Positions 1 through 7,562 of a stretch of 64,000 nucleotides of DNA are shown one piece after another. Made by a program: the position numbers and the translations under genes. The DNA is taken from the NCBI GenBank assembly GCA_900170005.1, contig LT827128.1, forward strand, positions 2,600,168 through 2,664,167, written 5' to 3'. Each line of letters starts with the position of its first letter. Positions within the stretch are counted from its first letter, which is position 1. This DNA is from Gordonibacter massiliensis (ex Traore et al. 2017) (lineage in GTDB: Bacteria > Actinomycetota > Coriobacteriia > Coriobacteriales > Eggerthellaceae). Below the pieces are notes generated by a model. It had not been told where the DNA came from. It worked only from the letters and a program-made list of their open reading frames with translations, and ran no database searches.

Positions 1-1
1 T

Positions 2-271
2 TTTTCCAGTCAAATCATTGTCGGTCCTTACATCGTCGACTTTCTGTCTCGAAAAATCAAGTTGAGCATCGAACTTGACGGTTCTCAACATTACGAAGAA
101 AGTCAAAGAAAATACGACGAAGTACGCACAACGTATTTGGAAATGGAAGGCATCAAAGAGCTCAGATTTCCAACTCGTACATTTGGGATAATTTCGAAGG
201 TGTTTGCGAATGCATACACCAAGAAGTGCAAAAGAGAAGAAACGATCTATGGACCATACCTCTGCAGTTAG
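2..271 (+). CDS. DUF559-family (Vsr-like) endonuclease-domain protein, C-terminal part
   Basis: The frame is open from the window edge, so the 5' end lies outside and only about 89 codons are visible. The translation carries the DUF559 hallmark: a YIVDFL segment followed by IELDGSQHYE. In this family, which is related to very-short-patch-repair endonucleases of the restriction-endonuclease fold, these supply the acidic metal ligands and a following Gln/His pair. The short C-terminal stretch of about 40 residues after the motif is normal for the family. No partner methylase is visible. The substrate is unknown; such proteins are usually annotated only as endonuclease-domain proteins. It converges on rsmG, with a shared hairpin between them. 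The family call is firm; the function is an inference from the fold. Confidence 0.75.
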   Translation, partial: FSSQIIVGPYIVDFLSRKIKLSIELDGSQHYEESQRKYDEVRTTYLEMEGIKELRFPTRTFGIISKVFANAYTKKCKREETIYGPYLCS

Positions 272-279
272 TTAAAAAC

Positions 280-313
280 AAACGGTGATGTTTCACGTGA
301 AAAATCACCGTTT
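280..313 (-). terminator. Terminator of rsmG with a parS-like core
   Basis: Arms AAACGGTGAT and ATCACCGTTT flank a parS-like loop. Read on the minus strand the hairpin is followed by TTTGTTTTTAA, a good U-tract for the leftward rsmG transcript. It may also serve the converging gene on the left. Confidence 0.6.
289..304. promoter_or_regulatory. parS-like site 1 (one mismatch)
   Basis: This reads TGTTTCACGTGAAAAA against the parS consensus TGTTTCACGTGAAACA, so it differs at one base. ParB normally loads on such sites near the origin. It lies in the loop of the rsmG terminator hairpin. Confidence 0.55.
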
Positions 314-335
314 GAACCCCGTGTTGCGAATCCAG

Positions 336-351
336 TGTTTCACGTGAAACA
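336..351. promoter_or_regulatory. parS site 2 (perfect)
   Basis: An exact TGTTTCACGTGAAACA just beyond the rsmG stop codon. It is a predicted ParB binding site for chromosome partitioning. Confidence 0.85.
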
Positions 352-352
352 T

Positions 353-1006
353 CTACAAAGGCTTTTTTTGAGCCAATCCAACACGCCTTGGCAGCTTCAT
401 TTTTGGTTTCCCAATTTTTTTAAAACAGATGATTCTTCTTAAGGTTTCGCCATCGCTCAGGGTTAACGTCCTATCGGAAAAAAGACTTAGACCCAATTTA
501 TCCTGAAGAGAAAGAGCATGATCCCATTCTTCATCCTGTACATTCGCTTTATAACAAATTAAAAGACCGTTTTTCGAAAGAAGCGGACTAGCAAGTTCCA
601 TCAGCACTGACAGTTTGGACAAAGCACGAGCGGTTAAAGCTGTAAACGATTGAGGATGCTCGTTCGCGAGATCTTCTATTCGACCACTGTAAGTCGAAAT
701 CGAATCATTTAAGCCCATATCGGAAAGAATAGACTCCACAATAGCCATTTTCTTTCGAACCGAATCCACAAGCATCGTTTTCCTACCGGACTCGATTGCA
801 AGCGGCACTCCAGGGAAACCGCCACCCGTCCCCAAGTCGCCATACAAACCTTTTGGAGCTTGCTGAAGTTCTTGCAATCCCGCTAAGGAGTCTTCAATAT
901 GAAGTTTGCGCGCCTCTTCAAGCGATGAGATACGCGTCAAATTCGTCGTTTCATTCGCTTCAAGAATTTTTAGCAAATAATGGTCGATAAGAGCTTCGTT
1001 TTGCAT
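353..1006 (-). CDS. rsmG: 16S rRNA (guanine-N7) methyltransferase RsmG (GidB)
   Basis: This 217-residue protein has the RsmG SAM-binding segment GDLGTGGGFPGVPLAI near residues 54-69, followed by the family's LVDSVRKKMAIVE stretch. It methylates N7 of G527 in 16S rRNA (E. coli numbering). I chose the ATG at 1006 because AAGGA stands six bases upstream. A longer reading from 1048 adds 14 residues but has no ribosome binding site. The gene lies leftward in the conserved origin cluster but is cut off from jag by a strong terminator and two parS sites, so it must have its own promoter. In many bacteria parA and parB follow rsmG; here the next gene converges from the other strand. Confidence 0.95.
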   Translation of the reverse strand: MQNEALIDHYLLKILEANETTNLTRISSLEEARKLHIEDSLAGLQELQQAPKGLYGDLGTGGGFPGVPLAIESGRKTMLVDSVRKKMAIVESILSDMGLNDSISTYSGRIEDLANEHPQSFTALTARALSKLSVLMELASPLLSKNGLLICYKANVQDEEWDHALSLQDKLGLSLFSDRTLTLSDGETLRRIICFKKIGKPKMKLPRRVGLAQKKPL

Positions 1007-1085
1007 TGGTAATCCTTCATGATAATTAATTCTCAGCAATAGAAACACAGTGAAATTCTTACCACATCTTACCTTAGATCGCGTA

Positions 1086-1127
1086 TACGAAAAGCAATTG
1101 TTTCACGTGAAACAATTGCTTTTCGTA
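1086..1127. promoter_or_regulatory. parS site 3 inside a 42-bp perfect palindrome
   Basis: The exact 16-bp parS is at 1099-1114. Perfect dyad symmetry extends 13 bases further on each side, giving a 42-bp uninterrupted palindrome. It lies in the upstream region of rsmG. Confidence 0.85.
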
Positions 1128-1150
1128 AGCTGGGGAGCATTGGTGTTGTA

Positions 1151-1178
1151 GTTGGATGTTTCACGTGAAACATCCAAC
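1151..1178. promoter_or_regulatory. parS site 4 inside a 28-bp palindrome
   Basis: The exact parS is at 1157-1172 and six more bases on each side continue the dyad. The right edge runs into the jag terminator. Confidence 0.85.
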
Positions 1179-1223
1179 AAAAAAGACAAGGCCTTCAAAT
1201 TGAAGGCCTTGTCTTTTTTGTTG
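1175..1223 (-). terminator. Terminator after jag, T-rich on both strands
   Basis: A 24-bp perfect stem around a single-base loop, with runs of A at one end and T at the other. It lies six bases beyond the jag stop and ends the rpmH-rnpA-yidD-yidC-jag transcript. Confidence 0.9.
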
Positions 1224-1228
1224 TTTAA

Positions 1229-1762
1229 CTAGCGAGGAAGGATAACAACGTGGCGGGCGCTTCCTTCTCCTTCGGAAGCCGTTTCCACACGATCATCGTC
1301 TCTCAAGGTGATATGAATGATGCGGCGTTCGTACGGCGTCATGGGACGCAATTTCACGCTTCTGTTCTGGCTAGCCGCCCTATTGGCAGAAGAACGAGCG
1401 ATCGATTCGAGCTTCTGGCGCTGACGGCCTTTGTAACCCTCGATATCGACCACAACCGGATAGCGATAGCCTATGGTGCGAACCGTGATAGCGGATACGA
1501 GGAACTGAAGTGCGTCGAGCGTTTTTCCATGACGTCCGATAAGCACGGCGAGATCGTCGCCGGTGATATCGAGGATCAGCTCGCCTTCGTCTCCTTCGTA
1601 CTCGTCGATCGTCACTTCGCCGACGTTGAAGTATTTGAGGATGTCCTGCAAAGCGGCGATGGCCGTATCGGCAATACGGTCGAGCTCTTCATCGGTCAGC
1701 TCGACGGGCTCTTCAGCGGTTTCCTCGGTATCCTGCTTTTCTTCGATAACTTCATCAGTCAT
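1229..1762 (-). CDS. jag: RNA-binding protein Jag/KhpB (KH and R3H domains)
   Basis: This 177-residue protein starts with an acidic stretch and then a Jag N-terminal-like segment (AIAALQDILKYFNV). A KH-type domain with the IGRHGKTLDALQ loop lies near residues 77-88, and an R3H-type C-terminus carries MTPYERRIIH. Jag/KhpB binds RNA, often with KhpA, and in Gram-positive bacteria affects cell-wall synthesis and division. The ATG at 1762 is preceded by GGAG with six-base spacing; the frame also opens nine codons further upstream but without a site. It is the last gene of the rpmH-rnpA-yidD-yidC-jag operon. Confidence 0.92.
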   Translation of the reverse strand: MTDEVIEEKQDTEETAEEPVELTDEELDRIADTAIAALQDILKYFNVGEVTIDEYEGDEGELILDITGDDLAVLIGRHGKTLDALQFLVSAITVRTIGYRYPVVVDIEGYKGRQRQKLESIARSSANRAASQNRSVKLRPMTPYERRIIHITLRDDDRVETASEGEGSARHVVILPR

Positions 1763-1814
1763 GGCAGACTCCTTTGATATGCAACCCACGTGAGCCCTAT
1801 CGAATCGAGCTCAT

Positions 1815-1830
1815 TGTTTCACGTGAAACA
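1815..1830. promoter_or_regulatory. parS site 5 (perfect)
   Basis: An exact TGTTTCACGTGAAACA in the yidC-jag gap, inside the leftward operon. Confidence 0.85.
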
Positions 1831-1842
1831 TATAGCCAAAGT

Positions 1843-2613
1843 TTAGCGCTTCTTCGTCGGGCGCGGCTTCTTCACCTTGCGCGTGACGTCGACTTCGATC
1901 GGCTTCACTTCAATGGTCTCAGCAGCCTCAGCGTCCCGCTTTTTCATGATGCGCATGGAAATCTGCTGCTGGCCGAGGCCGATAAGCGACGAAGCGCCCC
2001 AGAACAGCAGAACGCCAGCAGGGGAGTTCCAGCTGATCCACAGCATGAACAAGCTCATCACGCCGGACATGATCATGGTTTGCTTGCGCTGCGCGCTGTC
2101 CTTGTTGTTCATCTGCTGCAGAACCATGGGGAGGAACGTGGCACCCGCAAAGATGATCATAAGAATCAAATAGGGAACAAATGTTCCAAATCCTACGGCA
2201 AACGCTTCGGACGGACGCTCGACCAAGCTCGGAACCAGGTTGTAGAACTCGTAGGTCGACCCTTCGGTACGGGCCCCCATCTCGGAAAGAACCTGGAACA
2301 AGGCCATGAAGATCGGCATTTGGAGAAGCATGGGCAAGCAGCCGGCCAAAGGGTTGAACTTCGCCTCGGCGTACAGCTTCTGCATCTCTTCCTGCTGGCG
2401 CTGAGGGTCGTCGGCGTACTTGGTCTGGATCTCCTTCATCAGAGGCTGAACCTTCTGCATCTGGAAGGACGATTTCGTTTGCTTGTGCATGAGCGGCGAA
2501 ATCAGCACGCGGAAGATAACCGTGACGATGATGATTGAAAGGCCCCAGTCTCCGCAAAAATTGTAGAAGAACTGGATGATCTGGAAAATCAGATCCTTAA
2601 ATGCGTCCCACAT
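1843..2613 (-). CDS. yidC: Membrane protein insertase YidC/Oxa1
   Basis: This 256-residue multi-spanning protein inserts membrane proteins, alone or with SecYEG. Visible segments are an N-terminal helix, the IIIVTVIFRVLISPL helix with the conserved Arg of the hydrophilic groove (FRVLISPL), a cytoplasmic coiled hairpin rich in Lys and Gln (residues about 45-85), then PLAGCLPMLLQMPIFMALF and further helices, and a basic tail ending RPTKKR that may touch the ribosome. It has no lipoprotein signal, unlike Firmicutes SpoIIIJ. AAGGA lies upstream of the ATG. It is followed by jag, as in other Gram-positive origin clusters. Confidence 0.95.
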   Translation of the reverse strand: MWDAFKDLIFQIIQFFYNFCGDWGLSIIIVTVIFRVLISPLMHKQTKSSFQMQKVQPLMKEIQTKYADDPQRQQEEMQKLYAEAKFNPLAGCLPMLLQMPIFMALFQVLSEMGARTEGSTYEFYNLVPSLVERPSEAFAVGFGTFVPYLILMIIFAGATFLPMVLQQMNNKDSAQRKQTMIMSGVMSLFMLWISWNSPAGVLLFWGASSLIGLGQQQISMRIMKKRDAEAAETIEVKPIEVDVTRKVKKPRPTKKR

Positions 2614-2661
2614 GTAGCTTTTTCCTTCCTATATACCTAGGAAGCCAACCGAATTGCCTGT

Positions 2662-2904
2662 TCAAGGGACAGGGTCGTATCCGTGTGGACCTCCTGGACG
2701 GCATCTCAAAATCCGTTTCACCGTCAACTTCAAGCCTTTCCAGAATCCATAGCGCTTGAACGCGATGATTCCGAACTCGGAACAAGTTGGCGTGAAACGG
2801 CAGCACGAGGGAAAAAGCGGAGAGATAGCCGCGCGGTAGAACGTGATCAAAAACACCGCAATAGTGCTCGGCAGGCGTTTTATGAAATCGGAGATCGTCC
2901 CCAT
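2662..2904 (-). CDS. yidD: Membrane protein insertion efficiency factor YidD
   Basis: This 80-residue protein carries the YidD family motif set: ITFYRAAISPLFPSCCRFTPTCS, split here as the YRAAISPL and CRFTPTCSEF elements, then RYGFWKGL and the C-terminal RCRPGGPHGYDPVP. YidD is a small amphipathic membrane-associated protein that supports YidC-dependent insertion. GAGG stands eight bases before the ATG. It sits between rnpA and yidC with short gaps. Confidence 0.95.
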   Translation of the reverse strand: MGTISDFIKRLPSTIAVFLITFYRAAISPLFPSCCRFTPTCSEFGIIAFKRYGFWKGLKLTVKRILRCRPGGPHGYDPVP

Positions 2905-2914
2905 CGCAAGAACC

Positions 2915-3244
2915 TCATCGCACCCCGGCTCGCTTCAACGTATCGTCACATGCTGCTAGCACTTTACTATAAGACGAGCTCACGATGTTCGACTTTGCGA
3001 GGAAAATCACATCGTAGCCCTTCCAAGGCCCGTGAAGTTCATGGCACACGGCCCGCATACGCCGCTTGGCGCTGTTTCTCCACACCGCGTTGCCTAGTTT
3101 CTTCCCAGCAATAAAAGCAGCACGACCTGCTTGGTCGTGCTGCTTTTCGTTGCGTACCACAATAAACGTGAGGTAAGGCGTGTGCAAACGCTTGCCACGC
3201 GTAAACAGGGAAGATATCTCCGCGTTGGATTTTATGGTCTCCAA
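2915..3244 (-). CDS. rnpA: Ribonuclease P protein component
   Basis: This 109-residue basic protein matches RnpA. It has an N-terminal FTRGKRLHTPYLTFIVV strand region and the RNR-type helix seen as GNAVWRNSAKRRMRAVCHE, which binds RNase P RNA. The complex removes 5' leaders from pre-tRNAs. I chose a TTG start at 3244, preceded by AGGGG with seven-base spacing, because it gives the normal family length. The frame opens 36 codons earlier but that would overlap rpmH. The gap to rpmH is 14 bases. Confidence 0.93.
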   Translation of the reverse strand: METIKSNAEISSLFTRGKRLHTPYLTFIVVRNEKQHDQAGRAAFIAGKKLGNAVWRNSAKRRMRAVCHELHGPWKGYDVIFLAKSNIVSSSYSKVLAACDDTLKRAGVR

Positions 3245-3258
3245 CCCAGAACCCCTGG

Positions 3259-3393
3259 CTACACGCAGAGGCGCTTGCGTCCCTTGGCGCGACGAGCAGA
3301 CAGAACGGCACGGCCGCCCTTCGTCGACATGCGGGCACGGAAGCCGTGGCACTTGGCGCGCTTGCGCGTGTTAGGTTGATACGTGCGCTTCAT
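3259..3393 (-). CDS. rpmH: 50S ribosomal protein L34
   Basis: This 44-residue protein begins [18 protein letters not shown] and ends KGRKRLCV, the complete and highly conserved L34 sequence. AAGGG lies upstream of the ATG. It is the first gene of the leftward operon, directly behind a strong predicted promoter, and marks the left edge of the origin gap. Confidence 0.98.
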   Translation of the reverse strand: MKRTYQPNTRKRAKCHGFRARMSTKGGRAVLSARRAKGRKRLCV

Positions 3394-3432
3394 GGTCATT
3401 TCCCTTTCAATACTTTCAAGAGCAACTTCCAA

Positions 3433-3460
3433 AGTATATATCATGTTGCCGTGCCGTCAA
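3433..3460 (-). promoter_or_regulatory. Promoter of the rpmH operon
   Basis: On the minus strand TTGACG and TATACT are separated by 16 bases, with rpmH starting about 40 bases downstream. This is one of the best sigma-70-type matches in the window. Confidence 0.75.
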
Positions 3461-4252
3461 GCGTTTTCACGCGTGTCCAGGAACGTTCTCCTTAAAAAAG
3501 CCGAGAAGACCGTTCGCGAAGAAAATCGCGAACGAGTCGTATGGATCGATGTTCCTTCGGTTTTCCACCAAAAGAAGGAACACTCGTTCACTTTGTTCGC
3601 TCGCTCTTTGCATCAATCGCGAAAAAACACGTGCTGCAGCGCATATTGATTGGATTATTCTAAAAAACCAACGCGCGTCGTAGGAAAAAGACGGCTGAAA
3701 TTGTGGAAAATGGGGAAAACTGAGATTTCATTCGAAAAGCATTGTGGAAATCTCCATTGAAGGTCGTTTGTCAAGGGTGCGTTTAAAAGAAGTTTACAAA
3801 GCCCCTATCAGCCATTTCAATTTCCACTTTTAATAAACAGCTATTTGATCAGGACTTTTAAATCTATCGGCAACAAAAAATATTTCGATGCATTTCACTT
3901 CGTAATGTTTCATACACCGAATTGACATCGCATCGGATTGCCGACAAACGCTATCTGGGAAAACCGTTTCCTTATAAAAGTCAATGAAAATTTCAACAAC
4001 AACCCTGTTTTTCAACGTTTCCCACCGACTTTCATTCAGCTTGATTTTCACTTTTCCACTTTTTCTGAATAAAATGTTGAAAACTTTGAAAAGGCCTTGT
4101 CTGTATAGGTTTCAAATTCAGGAATGAATGAATGCCAGTAAATTCAACTCGTGAATTCCGCAGGTGAATAGATTCAAATGATAAAAAACGCTACAATGCC
4201 ATTGAATGTCTTTGAAAAATGTTGAATATCGAATCTGAAAAACGGAACACCA
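3461..4252. other. AT-rich gap between rpmH and the GHKL gene; likely part of oriC
   Basis: About 790 bases without a convincing gene and clearly richer in A and T than the flanks. It holds a DnaA-box match on the minus strand at 3702-3710 (TTTTCCACA) and near matches at 3743-3751 and 4052-4060. From 4077 onward TTGAA and TTCAA recur densely. A -10-like TACAAT is at 4192-4197. A 73-codon minus-strand frame at 3830-4051 has no ribosome binding site or family features and is probably chance. Confidence 0.5.
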
Positions 4253-5095
4253 TTGAACGACCAGATTGAACATTCAAATCGTGACAACGAATCTGCAGGT
4301 GGCAATGCAGGTTCGTTCGATTACACCTTCGTGCAGACGGTTGCGCGCATCGCGCAATACGACGATCTGCGCAGCGCCCCTCGCATCACAGAGATACAAC
4401 CTGCTCCTACGGCGGAATTCATCGAACAGCTCGCCTCCAAGATCTACGAGCAGGCGAAAATGGCCGGCGGAACGATACCGTACACGGTTATTCGAGAAGT
4501 GTCGGAGAATTTCATCCATGCGCGGTTCGCTGAAATCATCGTTTCCATCCTCGACGAGGGAAACACGATCCGATTCGCAGACCAAGGTCCCGGCATCGTT
4601 CAAAAAGACAAAGCGCAGCTCCCAGGCTTCACTTCGGCCGTCGAGCCGATGAAGCATTACATCCGCGGCGTCGGATCCGGGCTCCCCATCGTGAAGGAGT
4701 ATCTGGACTTTTCCCACGGGACCATATCCATCGAGGACAACCTGGGCACGGGCGCCGTCGTCACCATCAGCCTGAAAAACGATGAACAGGCTTTCCCGTT
4801 CCCGCAGAACCAAGCTCGCGAACCCTATCCCTCCATGGGCGGCAGAGGCGGCGGGCAGAGAACCCAGCCGGGAGCCCTCGTTCCTCCTCTTTCGCAGCGA
4901 GAACGCGATTTCCTGCCCATTTTCCTCAGCGAGGGCGCTTTGGGGGTCACCGACCTCTCGCGTCTTACCGGCGTGCCGCAGTCGAGCACGTACGTGACCC
5001 TCTCGAAGCTGGAGGAAGCGGGTTTGATAGAGAAAACCGTCGGGCAGAAGCGTATTCTGACCGATCTAGGATACAACGTAGCGAATTCGCTATAA
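4253..5095 (+). CDS. GHKL ATPase domain fused to a winged-helix DNA-binding domain
   Basis: This 280-residue protein starts at TTG with only a weak GGAAC upstream. Residues about 55-174 form a HATPase_c/GHKL fold: N-box SENFIHA at 84-90, G1 box DQGPGI at 110-115, G2 box GVGSGLPIVKEY at 139-150, and a closing GTGAVVTISL strand. There is no DHp phosphoacceptor helix or transmembrane segment, so it looks more like an anti-sigma-type or stand-alone kinase than a sensor kinase. A Gly/Pro/Gln-rich linker leads to a MarR/IclR-like winged helix at about 213-280 (VTDLSRLTGVPQSSTYVTLSKLEEAGLIEK). It sits inside the origin gap, immediately upstream of dnaA on the same strand. A role in controlling dnaA or initiation is an inference; the domains are clear. 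Confidence 0.75.
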   Translation: MNDQIEHSNRDNESAGGNAGSFDYTFVQTVARIAQYDDLRSAPRITEIQPAPTAEFIEQLASKIYEQAKMAGGTIPYTVIREVSENFIHARFAEIIVSILDEGNTIRFADQGPGIVQKDKAQLPGFTSAVEPMKHYIRGVGSGLPIVKEYLDFSHGTISIEDNLGTGAVVTISLKNDEQAFPFPQNQAREPYPSMGGRGGGQRTQPGALVPPLSQRERDFLPIFLSEGALGVTDLSRLTGVPQSSTYVTLSKLEEAGLIEKTVGQKRILTDLGYNVANSL

Positions 5096-5096
5096 T
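5091..5096 (+). promoter_or_regulatory. Candidate -10 element for dnaA
   Basis: A perfect TATAAT overlaps the stop codon of the GHKL gene. No convincing -35 stands at the right distance. It would give dnaA a leader of about 128 bases. Confidence 0.35.
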
Positions 5097-5230
5097 CGCC
5101 ATCAAGAAACATGTACCGTCCGAAGAGGGAAATCCGCCCGCATGAGCGGCGCTAGGGAGCCTATCGGCCCTTACCGACAACGGAAAAACCTCAAGCACTG
5201 TAAGGAAGACCTCGGCACGAGGGGAACACC

Positions 5231-6832
5231 ATGGAAAGCGAAAAGCTCGAGCAGGTATGGCGCACCGTGTGCGACCAGGTGAAAAGCTACAACAACATAG
5301 ATCCTTCCCAGATCAACGCCTTCTTCTCGCGCCTGCAGCCCCAAGCTATGAGCGAGGACTTCCTCATGCTCACGGCTGACAACGACTTTATAAAAACGTG
5401 GATCGAGCGCCACTACGTCGATTTCATCAAGCAAGCGCTCATGGATCTGTACCATACGGCGTACACCGTGGTCATCGAAGTCGACATAACCGCGGAATCC
5501 TCCACCGGCGGCCAACCCCGTGTTGAAACACGCGCGGAGACGCCGGTGCAGAACCCTCCTTTCGAGGGTCGTCCTCCGTTCGGACACCCTTCGCCAGGAG
5601 CTCCTTCGAGCGGAGACATGCGAAACAGCACCGACGCGATCGGAAGACGCGACGAGCGCTCGGCGGGCGAAGAACCCCACCGCCGCCGTGAATTCGCCGA
5701 ACCCGATAGCGGGCGGGACGACTTCCCCTCGCCCTTCAACGCGTACGACGACGATGACGGCGGCGAAGGCCCCGACGGTCCCACCTCCACGCTCACCTTC
5801 GAAAACTTTGTCATCGGAGACTCGAATCGCATGGCCTACTCCATGGCCGTGGCCGTGGCCGAGATGCCGGGAAAGGCCCACCTGAACCCCTTGTTCATCT
5901 ACGGGAAATCCGGCCTCGGAAAAACGCACCTGATGCGGGCGATTCAAAACTACGTGCACGAGACCATGCCCAGCCTCTCCGCCATCTACGTGGATTCGGC
6001 TGAACTGCTCTCCGACTACATGGAGGCGAGCGCGGCGCACGACAAGGAGAAGTCCAGCTACAAGAACTTCAAAACGCGCTACGAAGAAGCCGACGTGCTG
6101 CTCATCGACGACGTCCAGTACCTGCAGGGCAAGAAGCAGACGCTCGACATCGTGTTCCAGATATTCAACAAGCTCACGGGACAAGGTCGCCAAGTCGTGC
6201 TCTCGGCCGACCGCGCGCCGAAGAACATCGACATCGACGAGCGCTACAAGAGCCGTTTCAACTCGGGCGGCACGTTCGACATCCAGCCCCCCGAGATCGA
6301 GACGAAGCTTGGCATCGTGAAGAGCTTCGTGGAAGAGTACAAGGACAACGAGGGCAAGGCCGACTTCGCCATACCCGACGACATACAGATGTACATCGCG
6401 GAAAGCTCCAGCTCGAACATCCGCGAGTTGAAGAGCGCCGTGACGAAGGTGATCTATCAGATGACGTTCTTCAACCAGCCCGACCTGAGCCTGGACGACG
6501 TGCGCAGCCTGCTGGAGAACCATTTCTCGGGCGGCCCGTCGAAGCGGCTGACCATCGCCGACATCCAGAAGGAAGTGGAGACGTTCTACAAGGTGAGCCA
6601 CGCCGATTTGGTGGGGAAGAAGCGCACGCGCAACATCATCTACGCGCGGCAGATCGCCATCTACCTGTCACGTCAGATGCTCGACCTGCCGTTCAACGAC
6701 ATCGGCAAGAAGTTCAACCGCGACCACTCCACCGTCATGTACTCGGTGACGAACGTGGAGGAGAAGATGAAGGAAAGCCGCGAGCTACGCGAGGAGCTGG
6801 AAGCGCTGAAGCAGCTCATTCGCGAGATATAA
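5231..6832 (+). CDS. dnaA: Chromosomal replication initiator DnaA
   Basis: This 533-residue protein binds DnaA boxes and opens oriC. Domain I covers about residues 1-85 and a long acidic, Pro/Arg-rich domain II about 85-190. The AAA+ domain III has Walker A GKSGLGKT at 225-232, Walker B LLIDDVQ near 291-297, and an arginine-finger region DERYKSRF. Domain IV ends with the signature NRDHSTVMYSV, a variant of the usual GRDHTTV. The ATG follows AGGGG (in GAGGGGAACACC). The linker is longer than in E. coli DnaA, as in other actinobacteria. Origin-like DNA flanks the gene on both sides. Confidence 0.98.
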   Translation: MESEKLEQVWRTVCDQVKSYNNIDPSQINAFFSRLQPQAMSEDFLMLTADNDFIKTWIERHYVDFIKQALMDLYHTAYTVVIEVDITAESSTGGQPRVETRAETPVQNPPFEGRPPFGHPSPGAPSSGDMRNSTDAIGRRDERSAGEEPHRRREFAEPDSGRDDFPSPFNAYDDDDGGEGPDGPTSTLTFENFVIGDSNRMAYSMAVAVAEMPGKAHLNPLFIYGKSGLGKTHLMRAIQNYVHETMPSLSAIYVDSAELLSDYMEASAAHDKEKSSYKNFKTRYEEADVLLIDDVQYLQGKKQTLDIVFQIFNKLTGQGRQVVLSADRAPKNIDIDERYKSRFNSGGTFDIQPPEIETKLGIVKSFVEEYKDNEGKADFAIPDDIQMYIAESSSSNIRELKSAVTKVIYQMTFFNQPDLSLDDVRSLLENHFSGGPSKRLTIADIQKEVETFYKVSHADLVGKKRTRNIIYARQIAIYLSRQMLDLPFNDIGKKFNRDHSTVMYSVTNVEEKMKESRELREELEALKQLIREI

Positions 6833-6919
6833 GCCCTTCACTCAGTAGGGAACAAGGGAGCATCCGGCGCAGTGAATCAATGGCGCACATGGAAAGCGCC
6901 TAAGGTGGCGTGCGTAGGA

Positions 6920-6943
6920 GGAGTGTTTCACGTGAAACACTCC
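6920..6943. promoter_or_regulatory. parS site 6 (perfect, 24-bp palindrome)
   Basis: The exact parS at 6924-6939 extends by four symmetric bases on each side. It lies 90 bases beyond the dnaA stop. Confidence 0.85.
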
Positions 6944-7459
6944 CGGTCGATTGCAAATCTCCGTCCCGCCCATGCGCGGTAAAAAACGACCCGAACGAGC
7001 GTTCGGCGGAAACATGACTGAAAGATGACTGGCAACTTGGTGAAAACCATGGGTTGGCATGGGAAAGATAATGAAAGCGATAAAACCTGTTGAGGGCCGG
7101 TACAGGCTCTAAACGTTTCAAACAGGAATAAAAACATGGTCTGACTTGGCGATATCGAAGTTATCCACAAATCCACCGTCATTATTATTATGATTATTAA
7201 AACCTTAGTTAATTAAAGGAAGACCTTGAAAACAAAGGTAAGACCGAAGAAAGGGTGTTCCGGTATGATAGGGATCAAACAACCGCGGAAGTGCTGACGA
7301 CAATTTCAGCAGCTACTTCGATTCCGAGAACAACAACACCAGCAATCTTGTCGACGACACCATCGCGGCAAGGACAGCAGCAAACATGTTCGTACGAGTG
7401 AGCTCTTCTCAATGCCTTGCTCCCTCGAAAGGAAGCAAGGCGGCGCGAGCAAAACGCAT

Positions 7460-7488
7460 CGAACAAAATAACCGGGAGAATTTATAAT
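7460..7488 (+). promoter_or_regulatory. Candidate dnaN promoter
   Basis: TATAAT at 7483-7488 with CGAACA 17 bases upstream. The -10 is perfect and the -35 weak. The dnaN start lies about 75 bases downstream. Confidence 0.5.
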
Positions 7489-7562
7489 GGCATCGCACGG
7501 GCGCGCGATGTTTGCCATACTGGACGGAGCTGCTTGCGCGGCATTCGAGAGAAAGGGACGCT

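Larger units (their letters stand above)
6833..7562. other. Replication origin segment between dnaA and dnaN
   Basis: About 730 bases without a convincing gene. A perfect DnaA box TTATCCACA is at 7161-7169, followed at once by an AT-only-like stretch at 7181-7219 that suits a DNA unwinding element. A parS lies at 6924-6939. A hairpin with arms GCCTTGCT and AGCAAGGC is at 7414-7441. Only one perfect DnaA box is visible, so the exact origin is not settled. Confidence 0.6.

Noticed and set aside
3830-4051. A 73-codon minus-strand frame in the rpmH-side origin gap
   Set aside because: No ribosome binding site, no recognisable family, and it lies in AT-rich DNA that is likely origin sequence.
7275-7518. 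Short minus-strand frames in the dnaA-dnaN gap
   Set aside because: Cys/Arg-rich translations with no start signals, in a region that carries the DnaA box, a hairpin and the dnaN promoter.
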